DNA of 64,000 nucleotides from Aeromicrobium sp. Root236 (lineage in GTDB: Bacteria; Actinomycetota; Actinomycetes; Propionibacteriales; Nocardioidaceae): contig NZ_LMIS01000001.1 in assembly GCF_001428805.1 (NCBI RefSeq), positions 2,406,976 through 2,470,975 of the forward strand, written 5' to 3'. This document shows positions 34,457-43,701 of the stretch, piece after piece. The position numbers were made by a program, and so were the translations under genes. Position 1 is the stretch's first letter. Each line of letters begins with the position of its first letter. The notes beneath the pieces are model-generated. The model searched no databases, was not told the origin of the DNA, and saw only the letters and a program-made list of their open reading frames with translations.

Positions 34457-35616
34457 TCCGGCGCGTCTCCCGGCAGGTCGCCGAGACCGTGCTGGCGTCG
34501 GGGTGGATGTATCTCGGCCGGTTCATCGGGCTCTTCTGGGCGGTGCTGCTGACCCGTGAGATGGGCATCGCGGTCTACGGCGCGTACGCCATCGCCATCG
34601 CGATCTCGGTGCTCATCACCGTGCCGCTCGACCACTACTACGTCGTCCGCATCCTGCGCGTCGACAAGCCGACGTTCCTCGGCGACCGGTCGACACGGCT
34701 CGTCGGCGGCCTCGCACTGCTCGCCGTGGGCGCGATCCTGCTGCAGGGCGATCACTACCTGAGCGGCTTCGCGATCGGCAAGGCCGGCGGCGAGATGGCG
34801 TTCAACGCGGCCAAGAGCGAGTTCATCCGCGTCGGCCATCCCGCGCGTGCGATGGGCCTCGACACGGCCCGACAGCTGATCGGCTTCGGTGCGACGGCCG
34901 CCTACTTCCTCGGCGTCGACAGCCCGACGCTCCTGGGCATCGCTGCGTGGACGCTCGCCAGCTTCGTGCCGTTCCTTGCCTGGGCCGCGTGGATCTCGTG
35001 GGGTCACCGTCCACTGCGCCCCGAGATCACCGCCCGCACGGCCGCGATCATCGGTGAGGCCGTCGGAGGTGCGGTCTACGCGCAGGCCGACATCGTCATG
35101 CTCGGCGCGCTCGCCTCCAAGGAGTCGGCGGGCTACTACGCGTACGGGAGCCTGCTGATCTGGTCGTTGGCAGCGGTCGGGCAGAACTACAGCTACACGT
35201 TCACCGAGCGCCTCCGCGAAGCCGGCGGCCACGCGTCCGCGGGCCCGGCGGTCGGTCCATCGGTGCGGTTGTCGCTGGGCCTCGGCGGCATCGTCGCGGC
35301 CGTGGCCGTGGTCATGCCGTTCGCGGACGCGCCGGCCGAGCTGGTCTGGACCTTCGCGATCCTCGCGGTCGTCGCGGTGCCGCGCACGCTCAGCAGCATC
35401 TTCACGACGGTCCTCGCGGTGCAGAAGCGCGACCGGTTCCGCACCGTCGTCACCTGGATCTCGGTCGCCGTGAAGTTCCCGCTGCTACTGGCCGTCGGCC
35501 ACCTCGGCGGGCCCGCCGCTGCGGCGGCGTTCCTCGTCTCGGACATCGTCATGACGTACGCCTATGGCCGCGCCGTCCACCGGCCGGTCGAGGTCGACGA
35601 GGGGCGGACGCCGTGA
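34453..35616 (+). CDS. Polysaccharide flippase-like membrane protein (MATE/Wzx type)
   Basis: A 387-aa protein with about ten to twelve membrane segments. SGWMYLGRFIGLFWAVLLTREMG (about 17-39) is the typical Wzx/MviN-like start. QADIVMLGALASKESAGYYAYGSLLI (about 215-240) is the second conserved block. It probably exports lipid-linked repeat units. The GTG at 34453 overlaps the upstream stop; another GTG at 34444 is in frame. Its own stop overlaps the next start by 4 bp. Confidence 0.8.
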   Translation: MIRRVSRQVAETVLASGWMYLGRFIGLFWAVLLTREMGIAVYGAYAIAIAISVLITVPLDHYYVVRILRVDKPTFLGDRSTRLVGGLALLAVGAILLQGDHYLSGFAIGKAGGEMAFNAAKSEFIRVGHPARAMGLDTARQLIGFGATAAYFLGVDSPTLLGIAAWTLASFVPFLAWAAWISWGHRPLRPEITARTAAIIGEAVGGAVYAQADIVMLGALASKESAGYYAYGSLLIWSLAAVGQNYSYTFTERLREAGGHASAGPAVGPSVRLSLGLGGIVAAVAVVMPFADAPAELVWTFAILAVVAVPRTLSSIFTTVLAVQKRDRFRTVVTWISVAVKFPLLLAVGHLGGPAAAAAFLVSDIVMTYAYGRAVHRPVEVDEGRTP

Positions 35617-36710
35617 AGGTGGCCTTCCTGCTGTCCAAGGATCCCGCGACGACGCACGGCGGGGACCTGACGATCTCGCGCGAGCTCATGGCGATCAGCC
35701 GCAGCGCGCACGAGACGGTCGGCCTCTGCCTGTCGCCGGACGTCACCTCGACCCGGCTCGACGGCGATCTCTGGAAGGTGCCCAAGCCCGCCGTCGCCCC
35801 CGCCGCGATCGCGCTGCGCAGCCTCCGTCGCCGCCGCAGCCTCGTGCACACACGCTTCGACGACGACGCGTACGTCGAGGCGCTCGACACGATCGAGGCG
35901 GACGTCTACGTCGCCGACCACAGCTACATGGCCGAGCCGTTCCTGCGGTCCCGTTGGGCCGGCAGCAAGCCGCTGCTGGTCAACACCGTCATCTCCGAGT
36001 CGCTCGTGTGGTCCGAGACCCGTGGCATCGTGGGCCGGATCGACAGCGTCCGCATCCGCCGCGACGAGCTGCGGGTGGCCCGTGCGGCACGCGGCGTTGG
36101 CACGTACGACGCCGACGAAGCCGCCTACTATCGGTCGCATGGCGTCCCTCGCGCGCGGTGGCTGGACGTCACGCTCGCGCCCAAGCCCGCCGTGGACGTT
36201 GCAGCCAGCGGGCGGCGCCTGGTGTTCGTCGGCGAGCGCGCCTGGCCGCCCAACCAGCAGGCGTTCGAGACGTTGCTGGAGTGGTGGCCCGACATCTCGC
36301 GCGGCATCGACGACGCCGAGCTGTGCGTCGTCGGCAACCGCGAACGTACGCTCGCGCTGCCTCCAGGCGTGCAGGACCTCGGCTTCGTGCCCGACCTCGA
36401 CGCGTTCCTCGGGACGTGCCGCGCGGTGGTTGCGCCCGTGACGACCGGGGGCGGCGTACGCGTCAAGATCCTCGATGCCGCAAGCCGCGGTCTGCCGGTC
36501 GTGGCGACGTCGGCGGCCGTCGGCTCGCTGTCGAGCGTCTTCGAGATCCCACCCCATGACGACCGCGAGGGCTTCGTCGAGGCCGCTCGCGCGATGCTGC
36601 TGGACCGTGACGCGGCGGCCGCCGAGGGCACCCGCATCCACACGATCAACGCCGACCGTTGGGCCGCCGGGGTGCCGCAGGGCACGGTCCTGGACTGGAT
36701 CGCGTCATGA
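35613..36710 (+). CDS. Glycosyltransferase (GT4-like) 2
   Basis: A 365-aa GT-B glycosyltransferase. The start MKVAFLLSKDPATTHGGDLTIS contains the acceptor loop; the C-terminal domain has LVFVGERAWPPNQQAF (about 204-219), GNRERTLALPPGVQDLGFV and APVTTGGGVRVKILDAASRGLPVVAT (about 274-299), the last being the nucleotide-sugar block found in GT4-like enzymes. It begins at GTG in the overlap GTGA, and the stop overlaps the polymerase start (ATGA). Substrate unknown. Confidence 0.83.
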   Translation: MKVAFLLSKDPATTHGGDLTISRELMAISRSAHETVGLCLSPDVTSTRLDGDLWKVPKPAVAPAAIALRSLRRRRSLVHTRFDDDAYVEALDTIEADVYVADHSYMAEPFLRSRWAGSKPLLVNTVISESLVWSETRGIVGRIDSVRIRRDELRVARAARGVGTYDADEAAYYRSHGVPRARWLDVTLAPKPAVDVAASGRRLVFVGERAWPPNQQAFETLLEWWPDISRGIDDAELCVVGNRERTLALPPGVQDLGFVPDLDAFLGTCRAVVAPVTTGGGVRVKILDAASRGLPVVATSAAVGSLSSVFEIPPHDDREGFVEAARAMLLDRDAAAAEGTRIHTINADRWAAGVPQGTVLDWIAS

Positions 36711-38071
36711 CCGACATCAAGACGAGGACCGAACCGGTGGCCTGGACCGCGCTGGCAGGCATCGTCACGGCCGCCGTGGTCTTCGCCCTGATCGGCCCCG
36801 ACGGCATCGGCCCGCTCACGGTGATGGGGCTGTTCGGCGCGATCGCGGCCTATGTCGTCATCGCGCATCCTCAGGCCGTGTTCCGCTTCACCGGGTTCGT
36901 GCTCGCCGGAGCACCGCTGCTGCCCGCCCCGGGCTTGGGCGCGCCGCTGATCCTCGTGCTCGGCATCGCGGTGTGGGTGGCGCTCGCCATGGCCGTACGC
37001 CCGCCGGTCCGCCTCGGCTGGGTCGAGGCCCTGATCGCGCTGTCGGTCATCGCCTCGGGCATCTCCGTGCTCGTGACGTCGCCCGACCTGACCTCGATCG
37101 TCGAGTACGGCCGCTGGGTCATCGCGTTCGTCCTGGTCATCCCGCTACGGATGCTGAGTGCCCGCGACCTGGTCTCGTTCGGTCGCGCGTTCGTCTCGGG
37201 CGCGTGCTTCGGGTCCGCCGTCGGCATGCTGCTCGTCGCGGTCGACCGCAAGGGTTACCTGCTCGACCAGCTCACGGCGTTCGGCTACGACGTGCGCGGC
37301 GGCAACCTTCGCATCGTCAAGGGCTCGGAGGAGACCTCGTTGCGGCTCACCGGGACGTACGTCGACCCCAACATGGGCGGGTTCGTCCTCGTCGTCGGGC
37401 TGGTCCTCGCGGTGGCGCTCCTGCGCGGCGTCCCCCGCGTCGTGGTGACCGGCATCATCGGTGCGGCGGTCCTGCTGACCCTCAGCCGTACGTCGATCGC
37501 CACCGTCGCGGCCGCGTTCATCGTCATCGTGGTCCTCGGCAACGTCGGCGTACGCGCACGGCTCGGCATGATCGTCGCCGTCGCGGCCTCTGCGGTGAGT
37601 GCGCTCGCGATCCCCACCGTGCGGCACCGGCTGCTCGACTCGTTCGGCCCGACCGACGCCGGCACGGTGGCCCGACGGGCGGCGTTCAACGACTACACCG
37701 ACGCGATGCGGCACCACTGGTGGTTCGGCAAGGGGTGGGGCATCGAGGAGTTCCGCGACCCGACGGTGGGGCAGATGACCAACTTCGTGGCCAACGCGCC
37801 CCTCCTGACGGTCTATCGTGCGGGGGTGTTCGTGGGTGCCCTCTTCGTCGTGCTGCTGATCGCCGGCATGTTCCGCTCCGTCGGCCTGCTGCAGCGCGGA
37901 AGCTTCCCGCAGGCGGTCGTCGCGGCGGGCTTCGTCGCGGTCGCCCTCGTCGCACTGCAGCTCGACTTCCCGGTCGCGCTGCTGCCGCCGGCGACGATGT
38001 CGTTCGCGGTGCTGCTGGCGTTCGTCTCGCACGACCGGTGGACCGGCGAGCCCGGCGGTGACCCACCATGA
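36707..38071 (+). CDS. O-antigen polymerase/ligase-like membrane protein
   Basis: A 454-aa integral membrane protein with about eleven spans and a large extracytoplasmic loop near residues 310-365 (RRAAFNDYTDAMRHHWWFGKGWG region). The loop position, the arginine at its start and the phrase 'wwFGKGWGIEEF' fit Wzy/WaaL-type O-antigen polymerase or ligase proteins. It probably joins repeat units made by the neighbouring glycosyltransferases. Start and stop both overlap neighbours by 4 bp. Confidence 0.8.
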   Translation: MTDIKTRTEPVAWTALAGIVTAAVVFALIGPDGIGPLTVMGLFGAIAAYVVIAHPQAVFRFTGFVLAGAPLLPAPGLGAPLILVLGIAVWVALAMAVRPPVRLGWVEALIALSVIASGISVLVTSPDLTSIVEYGRWVIAFVLVIPLRMLSARDLVSFGRAFVSGACFGSAVGMLLVAVDRKGYLLDQLTAFGYDVRGGNLRIVKGSEETSLRLTGTYVDPNMGGFVLVVGLVLAVALLRGVPRVVVTGIIGAAVLLTLSRTSIATVAAAFIVIVVLGNVGVRARLGMIVAVAASAVSALAIPTVRHRLLDSFGPTDAGTVARRAAFNDYTDAMRHHWWFGKGWGIEEFRDPTVGQMTNFVANAPLLTVYRAGVFVGALFVVLLIAGMFRSVGLLQRGSFPQAVVAAGFVAVALVALQLDFPVALLPPATMSFAVLLAFVSHDRWTGEPGGDPP

Positions 38072-39282
38072 CCGGGCGCACCCGGCTCGTCGGGCTCGAC
38101 GGGCCGCGCGGCATCGCCTGCCTCTGCGTCCTCGCAGTCCACACGATCGCGTTCTTCGCGCCCTTGCAGCTCGACCGGTTCCACCTGACGTACCTCAGCG
38201 AGGCGATCGTCTACTTCTTCGCGATGTCGGGCTTCCTGATCTACCTGCCGTTCGTCCGCGCGTACGCCGCGGGGCAGCCACGCCCCAGTCTCCGCCGCTA
38301 CACCGCCCAGCGCCTGCGCCGGGTCTACCCCGGCTACATCGTGATCTTCCTGATCGCCAACCTGGTGCTCGCCGCGGTCTACCTCCACAACTCGACCGAC
38401 GTGGCCCGCGCGGGCACCAACGCCGGCTCCGGCCGCATGACGTCGCTGCCCGACATCATCGCCAACCTCACGCTCGTCCAGAACTTCTCGCCCGACGGCC
38501 TGCAGACCGGCATCGCGCCGTCGTGGTCGCTGACGACCGAGCTGTGCTTCTACGTCGTGCTGCCCCTGCTGGCGATCGCCTTCCTGCGTTCCCGCTCTTC
38601 CGCCCCGCGTCTGTGGCGTGCGCTGATGCCCGCGGTGGCGCTCGCCGTGCTCGGTGTCGTCGGCAAGATCGTGACCGCTGCCCTGCAGGCCGACCGGGCA
38701 CCCATGTCGGTGGCCGACGCCGACTTCGGGTCCAACGGCATCGCCGTCCTCGCCCGCAGCCTGTTCGTGCTGGCCGACAACTTCGCGTACGGCATGGTCG
38801 CCGTCGTCCTGTTCGTGTGGATCGAGCGCGGCGGCCTGCGTCGCCTCACGGCTCGCCGCCTGTGGCTGTTCGGTGCTCCGGCGTGGTTCTTCTCGTTCGG
38901 CCTGGCGCTGGCACTGACCTCGACGGGCTCGCGCTTCGCCGGCACCGCGTTCGCTGTCGCCGCCGGCATCTTCCTGCTCGTCGTCACCGAGCCCGCGGCC
39001 CGCGGCCGGGAGTCCACGTTCACGCGCCTGGCTGACCTGAGGCCCCTGCGTTTCGTCGGCAAGATCTCGCTGAGCGTCTACCTCTGGCACTACCCCGTGA
39101 TCCTGCTCGTCGCCCGGCACGGCTGGGCCGGCTCGGACTCGGCGGCCGGCATGGTCGCCAGCGTGGCCGTCGTGGCGGCGATCACCACCGCGCTGGCCTG
39201 CATCACGTTCTACCTCGTCGAGGCTCCCGCGATGCGCAGCAACCCGAGCCGGGCGAGCGTCGAGAGCGCCGGCGTGCCATGA
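38068..39282 (+). CDS. Acyltransferase family 3 (polysaccharide O-acyltransferase) 1
   Basis: A 404-aa protein with about ten spans. LDGPRGIACLCVLAVHTIAFF (about 9-29) has the R-x10-H element of the fold, VYFFAMSGFLIYLPFVRAY (about 49-67) follows, and GIAPSWSLTTELCFYVVLP (about 147-165) carries the W-S-L-x-x-E block. These proteins move acyl groups, usually acetyl, to sugars of surface polymers. The N-terminus differs most from the two paralogues that follow. ATGA overlaps join it to both neighbours. Confidence 0.88.
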   Translation: MTGRTRLVGLDGPRGIACLCVLAVHTIAFFAPLQLDRFHLTYLSEAIVYFFAMSGFLIYLPFVRAYAAGQPRPSLRRYTAQRLRRVYPGYIVIFLIANLVLAAVYLHNSTDVARAGTNAGSGRMTSLPDIIANLTLVQNFSPDGLQTGIAPSWSLTTELCFYVVLPLLAIAFLRSRSSAPRLWRALMPAVALAVLGVVGKIVTAALQADRAPMSVADADFGSNGIAVLARSLFVLADNFAYGMVAVVLFVWIERGGLRRLTARRLWLFGAPAWFFSFGLALALTSTGSRFAGTAFAVAAGIFLLVVTEPAARGRESTFTRLADLRPLRFVGKISLSVYLWHYPVILLVARHGWAGSDSAAGMVASVAVVAAITTALACITFYLVEAPAMRSNPSRASVESAGVP

Positions 39283-40391
39283 GGGAGATCCGCCCGCTGA
39301 CCGGGCTCCGCGGGGTCTTCGCCGCCTGGATCGTCCTGGGCCACTTCTGGACCCCGGCCGTTCCGCAGTTCCCCCGGCTCGTCGAGCTCGCGCGTCCGGC
39401 GCTCGGCGGCAGCCTCGTCGTGGACACGTTCTTCGTGCTGAGCGGGTTCATCATCACGTACATCTACGCAGAGCGCATGACCACGTTCTCCTGGGCCGGT
39501 ACCCGCGACTTCTGGCGCCACCGGTTCGCCCGCATCTATCCCGTGTACGCCCTGTCGCTCGCGCTGTTCATCGCGTTCGTCGCGATCACGCAGCGGCTGA
39601 CGGATCCGCCGATCCCGTCGGTCGTGATCGAGCCGGGCAGCATCATCCGCAACGCCCTGTTCCTGCACTCGTTGCCCGACGGCATGGTCATCAACCCTCC
39701 GGCGTGGTCGCTGCCCGGCGAGGTCGTCGCATACGCGCTGTTCCCCGTCCTCGTCCTCGCCGTGGTCCGGATCCCGAAGGCATGGATCGCGTTCGGACTT
39801 GCCGCGCTCGTGGCGGTCGCCGGTGCGAGCCTGATCGCGGCGACGTACACCGACGACTTCGGCTACTCGCTCTACGAGCTGTCGTGGATGCGCGCCGGCT
39901 GGGCCTTCCCGGCCGGTTGCCTGCTCGCGCGTGGCTGGATGCTGCTGGGCGACCGCGGTCGATCCCCGGCATGGGACGTGATCGCCGGGATCGGGTTCGC
40001 CGGCCTGTTCGGCGCGATCATGACGGGTCACCCGACGCCGACGCTCTACCTCCCGCCGGCGGGCCTGCCGTTCCTGTGCCTCGTCGTCGTGGGCTGCGCG
40101 GGCGCGTCCGGGTGGGTCGCCCGTGCGCTCTCGGGCCGCGTCGTGGTCTGGGGCGGCCGCATCTCGTACTCGATCTACCTCACGCACTACGTGGTCTTCC
40201 TCGTCTACGTGGAGATCGTGCGGCGCAACGACATCGCGACGTCCGCGTTCGCGGTCCGGGTGGGGGTGCTCGTCCTGGCCCTCACGGCAGTCGTGGCTCT
40301 GGGCGCGGCGTTCTACCACCTGGTCGAGGAGCCGGCACGGCGCGCGATCTCCCGGCCCCGCAGGGCGCCCGCGGTCAGCAGCCACGCATGA
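39279..40391 (+). CDS. Acyltransferase family 3 (polysaccharide O-acyltransferase) 2
   Basis: A 370-aa protein with about ten spans. LTGLRGVFAAWIVLGHFWTP (about 6-25) gives the R/H pair, VVDTFFVLSGFIITYIYAERM (about 46-66) and NPPAWSLPGEVVAYALFPV (about 132-150) are the other family blocks. It is very like the next gene in motif order and wording (FFVLSGFIIT, RFARIYPVY), so the two look like a tandem duplication. Overlaps of 4 bp link it to both sides. Confidence 0.88.
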   Translation: MREIRPLTGLRGVFAAWIVLGHFWTPAVPQFPRLVELARPALGGSLVVDTFFVLSGFIITYIYAERMTTFSWAGTRDFWRHRFARIYPVYALSLALFIAFVAITQRLTDPPIPSVVIEPGSIIRNALFLHSLPDGMVINPPAWSLPGEVVAYALFPVLVLAVVRIPKAWIAFGLAALVAVAGASLIAATYTDDFGYSLYELSWMRAGWAFPAGCLLARGWMLLGDRGRSPAWDVIAGIGFAGLFGAIMTGHPTPTLYLPPAGLPFLCLVVVGCAGASGWVARALSGRVVVWGGRISYSIYLTHYVVFLVYVEIVRRNDIATSAFAVRVGVLVLALTAVVALGAAFYHLVEEPARRAISRPRRAPAVSSHA

Positions 40392-41503
40392 GCCGCGTCC
40401 CGGACGTCCCTCAGCTGACCGGGCTGAGGGCCGTCGGCGCGATCTGGGTCCTGGCGTGCCACTCGCTCAACCTGATGATCACGCTTTGGCCGCCGGCTGA
40501 GCACTTCCGGAGCGTGGCTCTCGGGGGCAACCTCGGTGTCGACCTGTTCTTCGTGCTCAGTGGTTTCATCATCACGCTCAACTACCTCGACGTCCTCGAT
40601 CGCTGGTCGTGGCGCGGCACCGCGGGGTTCCTGTGGCTCCGCTTCGCGCGCGTCTATCCGGTGTTCCTGCTGATGGTGCTCGCCTGGTCGGTGTTCTTCA
40701 TCGTCCGCGCGCCGGACGTGTCGATCCTGACCGACTCGGTCCTCAGCCCTCGCAACGTGCTCATGAACGTGGCGCTGCTCAACCACGTACCTCCCGGGTC
40801 GTCGATCGCCTCGGTGTCGTGGTCGGTGTGCCTCGAGGCCGGCGCCTACCTCGCCTTCCCCGTCCTGGCCCTGCTGCTGGTCAGGCTGCGGTCCGCGCGG
40901 GTGGCGTGGCTGCTCGCGATCGCCGTCACGGCCGCCGGCCTGGTGCGGCTCGACCAGCTCGACATCCACGGGTTCGGCTTCTTCTCCTACCAAGCCGGCT
41001 GGACCCGCCTCGCGATGCAGTTCGTCACCGGCTGCCTGCTGTGCGTCGCGTGGCAGCGCAGCGGTCGTTGGCGCCACGGGCTCCACTGGGACGTCGCCGG
41101 CTTCGTCGCCGCAGTCGTCATCGTCGTCGCCTGCTCGATCGAGGACATACACCACGTCGGCTTCTACCCGTACGCCGCGGTGCCCTGCCTGGCCGTCGTC
41201 GTCGTCGCGTGCGCCGGCGCGACAGGCCCGCTCCGCTACGTCTTCAGCACCCGCGGCGTCGTGTGGCTGGGTCGGGTCTCGTACTCGCTCTACATGACCC
41301 ACACCATGACGCTCGCGCTGGCGACGCTCTTCATCGGCTGGCTGTGGCCACGGCATCCGCCGGGCGACTTCATGCGCGCGGCCACGCCGTTCCTCGTGTA
41401 CGCCGCCGTGATCGCGGTCGCCGCCCTGGTCTTCCACCTCGCCGAGGAACCGGCCCGCCGTGGCCTGCGCCGGGCGATCGGCCTGCCCCGCGTCATCGCC
41501 TGA
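40388..41503 (+). CDS. Acyltransferase family 3 (polysaccharide O-acyltransferase) 3
   Basis: A 371-aa protein with about ten spans. LTGLRAVGAIWVLACHSLN (about 10-28), GVDLFFVLSGFIITLNYLD (about 49-67), LRFARVYPVFLLMVL and VSWSVCLEAGAYLAFPVL are the family blocks. It is the third acyltransferase-3 gene in a row. Its start overlaps the previous stop (ATGA). After it the 4-bp overlap chain ends, with 59 bp to the final glycosyltransferase. Confidence 0.88.
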   Translation: MSRVPDVPQLTGLRAVGAIWVLACHSLNLMITLWPPAEHFRSVALGGNLGVDLFFVLSGFIITLNYLDVLDRWSWRGTAGFLWLRFARVYPVFLLMVLAWSVFFIVRAPDVSILTDSVLSPRNVLMNVALLNHVPPGSSIASVSWSVCLEAGAYLAFPVLALLLVRLRSARVAWLLAIAVTAAGLVRLDQLDIHGFGFFSYQAGWTRLAMQFVTGCLLCVAWQRSGRWRHGLHWDVAGFVAAVVIVVACSIEDIHHVGFYPYAAVPCLAVVVVACAGATGPLRYVFSTRGVVWLGRVSYSLYMTHTMTLALATLFIGWLWPRHPPGDFMRAATPFLVYAAVIAVAALVFHLAEEPARRGLRRAIGLPRVIA

Positions 41504-41562
41504 ACGACGCGCGGAGGCCCCACACCGGGGCGGCCGAACCCCGTGCGTGGTTCGATGGGGAG

Positions 41563-42702
41563 GTGAGCGAATCAGGGCTGCGCCGACCGACGGTCGCGAT
41601 CGCGCACGACTACCTCACCCAGCGCGGGGGTGCTGAGCGCGTCGTGCTGGCCATGGCGGCGGCGTTTCCCGAGGCCACGATCCACACCACGGTCTACGAC
41701 CCGGACGCCACGTTCCCCGAGTTCCGCGACCTGCCGATCGCCACGTCCTGGCTCGACCGCATCGGGTTCTTCCGGCGCCATCACCGCTTCGCCCTGCCGC
41801 TCCTGCCGCTTGCGGCCTCGACGACCAAGATCGACGCCGACCTCGTGCTGGTCAGCAGCAGCGGCTGGGCCCACGGGTTCCGGTCGACCGGCCACAAGGT
41901 CGTCTACTGCTACTCGCCCGCTCGCTGGCTCTACCAGTCCCGCCGCTACCTCGGCGACAACGCCACGTGGACCGAGCGGGTGGCCCTGAGGTTGCTGCGA
42001 CCGTTCCTCGTCTGGTGGGACCGCCGGGCTGCCCGGTCCGCCGACGCGTACGTCGCCATCTCGTCCATCGTGCAGGATCGTGTGCTCAGTGAGTACGGGC
42101 GTACGTCCGTCGTGCTGCCGGCTCCGCGCCCCAACACCGTCGACCGCCCGTCGGTGCCGATGCCGGAGATCGTCGACTGGCTCGACGGCCACCCGTTCGA
42201 GCTGTGCATCTCGAGGCTGCTGCCCTACAAGAACGTCGGCACGATCATCGAGGCGTACGCCAAGGAGCCGCACCGCCGCCTGGTCGTCGTGGGCCGTGGG
42301 CCGATGGGCGCCGAGCTCCGGGCTGCCGCGCCCGACAACGTGCGCCTCATGGAGGACATCACCGACGGCGAGATCGCCTGGCTCTACCGGCAGTCACGGG
42401 CGCTCATCGCGATCAGCCACGAGGACTTCGGGCTGACCCCGCTCGAGGCGGCGTCGTTCGGCAAGCCCAGCATCGTGCTGCGGTGGGGCGGTTACATGGA
42501 GACGATGATCGAGCACGTCACGGCGCTGTTCGTCGAGGAGCCGACGACCGCCTCGTTGCGTGACGCGCTGGCGCAGCTCGACGTGCACGAGTGGGACGTC
42601 GACCGCATCAAGGAGCACGCCGAGCGCTACAACGAAGAGGTGTTCGTCGAGGCGATCCGCGAGCTGGTCAAGGCGCACCTGGACGGCAACCCGCCCCGCT
42701 GA
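41563..42702 (+). CDS. Glycosyltransferase family 4 protein 3
   Basis: A 379-aa GT-B enzyme. AIAHDYLTQRGGAERVVLAMAAAFP (about 12-36) is the acceptor-side loop typical of GT4 mannosyltransferase-like proteins, and the C-terminal domain has SRLLPYKNVGTIIEAYAKEP and AISHEDFGLTPLEAASFGKPSIV (about 281-303) with a clean E-x7-E motif. The start is GTG with GGGGAGG overlapping it at 41557-41563. Because of the 59-bp gap it may have additional expression control. It closes the polysaccharide cluster. Confidence 0.88.
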   Translation: MSESGLRRPTVAIAHDYLTQRGGAERVVLAMAAAFPEATIHTTVYDPDATFPEFRDLPIATSWLDRIGFFRRHHRFALPLLPLAASTTKIDADLVLVSSSGWAHGFRSTGHKVVYCYSPARWLYQSRRYLGDNATWTERVALRLLRPFLVWWDRRAARSADAYVAISSIVQDRVLSEYGRTSVVLPAPRPNTVDRPSVPMPEIVDWLDGHPFELCISRLLPYKNVGTIIEAYAKEPHRRLVVVGRGPMGAELRAAAPDNVRLMEDITDGEIAWLYRQSRALIAISHEDFGLTPLEAASFGKPSIVLRWGGYMETMIEHVTALFVEEPTTASLRDALAQLDVHEWDVDRIKEHAERYNEEVFVEAIRELVKAHLDGNPPR

Positions 42703-42761
42703 CGCCGCTCATATCGGCGTTCGGGTGACGTGCCGTCGGGAACTCCGACAGGATCGGGGCC

Positions 42762-43550
42762 ATGCGTGTTCATCACCTCAACTGCGGGTCGCTCCACCCA
42801 CCTGTGACGACCGAGGTCGTCTGCCATGTCCTGCTGTGCGAGACGTCAGACGGTTTGGTGCTCGTCGACAGCGGTCTGGGTCGGCGAGACTTCGCGGAGC
42901 CGAAGCGCATGGGTCCCGCGCGATTCCTGATGCGACCCGATCGTGACGACGCGAAGACCGCGGTCGGCCAGGTCGAGGCGAGGGGCTTCAGCGCTGGCGA
43001 CGTGCAGCACATCGTGCTGACCCACATGGACTTCGACCACATCGGCGGGATCGCCGACTTCCCCGAAGCGACCGTCCACACCACGGCCGATGAGTACGAC
43101 TGGGCCGTGCTGAACCCCGACTTCACGTCACGCCAGCGCTACTCGCAGCGTCAGTGGTCGCACGGGCCCCGCATCCAGACGCACCAAGGTCCGGGGGAGC
43201 CGTGGAAGTACGACCTGCACGGCGTCGAGGTGCTGCCGGGCATCACGTACCTGCCGATGCCGGGCCATACCAAGGGTCACGCGGCGGTCGCTGTCGAGAC
43301 CGCGGATCGTGGCCTCCTCGTCCATGCCGGCGACGCGGTGTTCGACGCCAGCCTTTACGCCGCCACCACTCCCTCGGGCACTCCGTTGTCGAGGCTGCGC
43401 GTCCTGCGCGGCTTCGAGCGCCTCATGGCGGTCGACCGCAAGCGCCTCGACGGTAACCACGCGACGCTGCGCGGACTCAACGACGAGGCGGGCGTGACGG
43501 TGTTCAACGCACACGACAAGCGCATCCTCGACGACCTGACCGAGAGCTGA
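42762..43550 (+). CDS. Metallo-beta-lactamase fold hydrolase
   Basis: A 262-aa MBL-fold protein of the lactonase-like group. THMDFDHIGG (about 86-95) is the metal-binding motif, here with aspartate in the third position of HxHxDH, a known variant. PMPGHTKGHAAV (about 166-177) and HAGDAVFD (about 189-196) give the remaining ligands, and NAHD near the C-terminus the last histidine. Relation to acyl-homoserine lactonases is possible but not shown. It lies between the polysaccharide cluster and the MFS transporter. Confidence 0.82.
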   Translation: MRVHHLNCGSLHPPVTTEVVCHVLLCETSDGLVLVDSGLGRRDFAEPKRMGPARFLMRPDRDDAKTAVGQVEARGFSAGDVQHIVLTHMDFDHIGGIADFPEATVHTTADEYDWAVLNPDFTSRQRYSQRQWSHGPRIQTHQGPGEPWKYDLHGVEVLPGITYLPMPGHTKGHAAVAVETADRGLLVHAGDAVFDASLYAATTPSGTPLSRLRVLRGFERLMAVDRKRLDGNHATLRGLNDEAGVTVFNAHDKRILDDLTES

Positions 43551-43634
43551 GTCATCCGCGGCGACTGACATCTGGAGACCTGGAGCGCGCGCGAGCGTGA
43601 TCAGGCGCACGTAGCGATCCGGAGAAGACCTCCG

Positions 43635-43670
43635 TATAGTTGGTTGCGCGGAGCAATTACCTCGCTCCGC
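43635..43670 (+). promoter_or_regulatory. Promoter and dyad upstream of MFS transporter
   Basis: TATAGT (43635-43640) is a good -10. Downstream an inverted repeat GCGGAGC (43648-43654) / GCTCCGC (43664-43670) would overlap the transcription start, a position typical of a repressor operator. No TetR- or MarR-type gene is adjacent, so the regulator is unknown. The gap upstream contains nothing else recognisable. Confidence 0.5.
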
Positions 43671-43701
43671 ATCCACCCTCGCTCTTCCCAAGGAATCTCC
43701 T

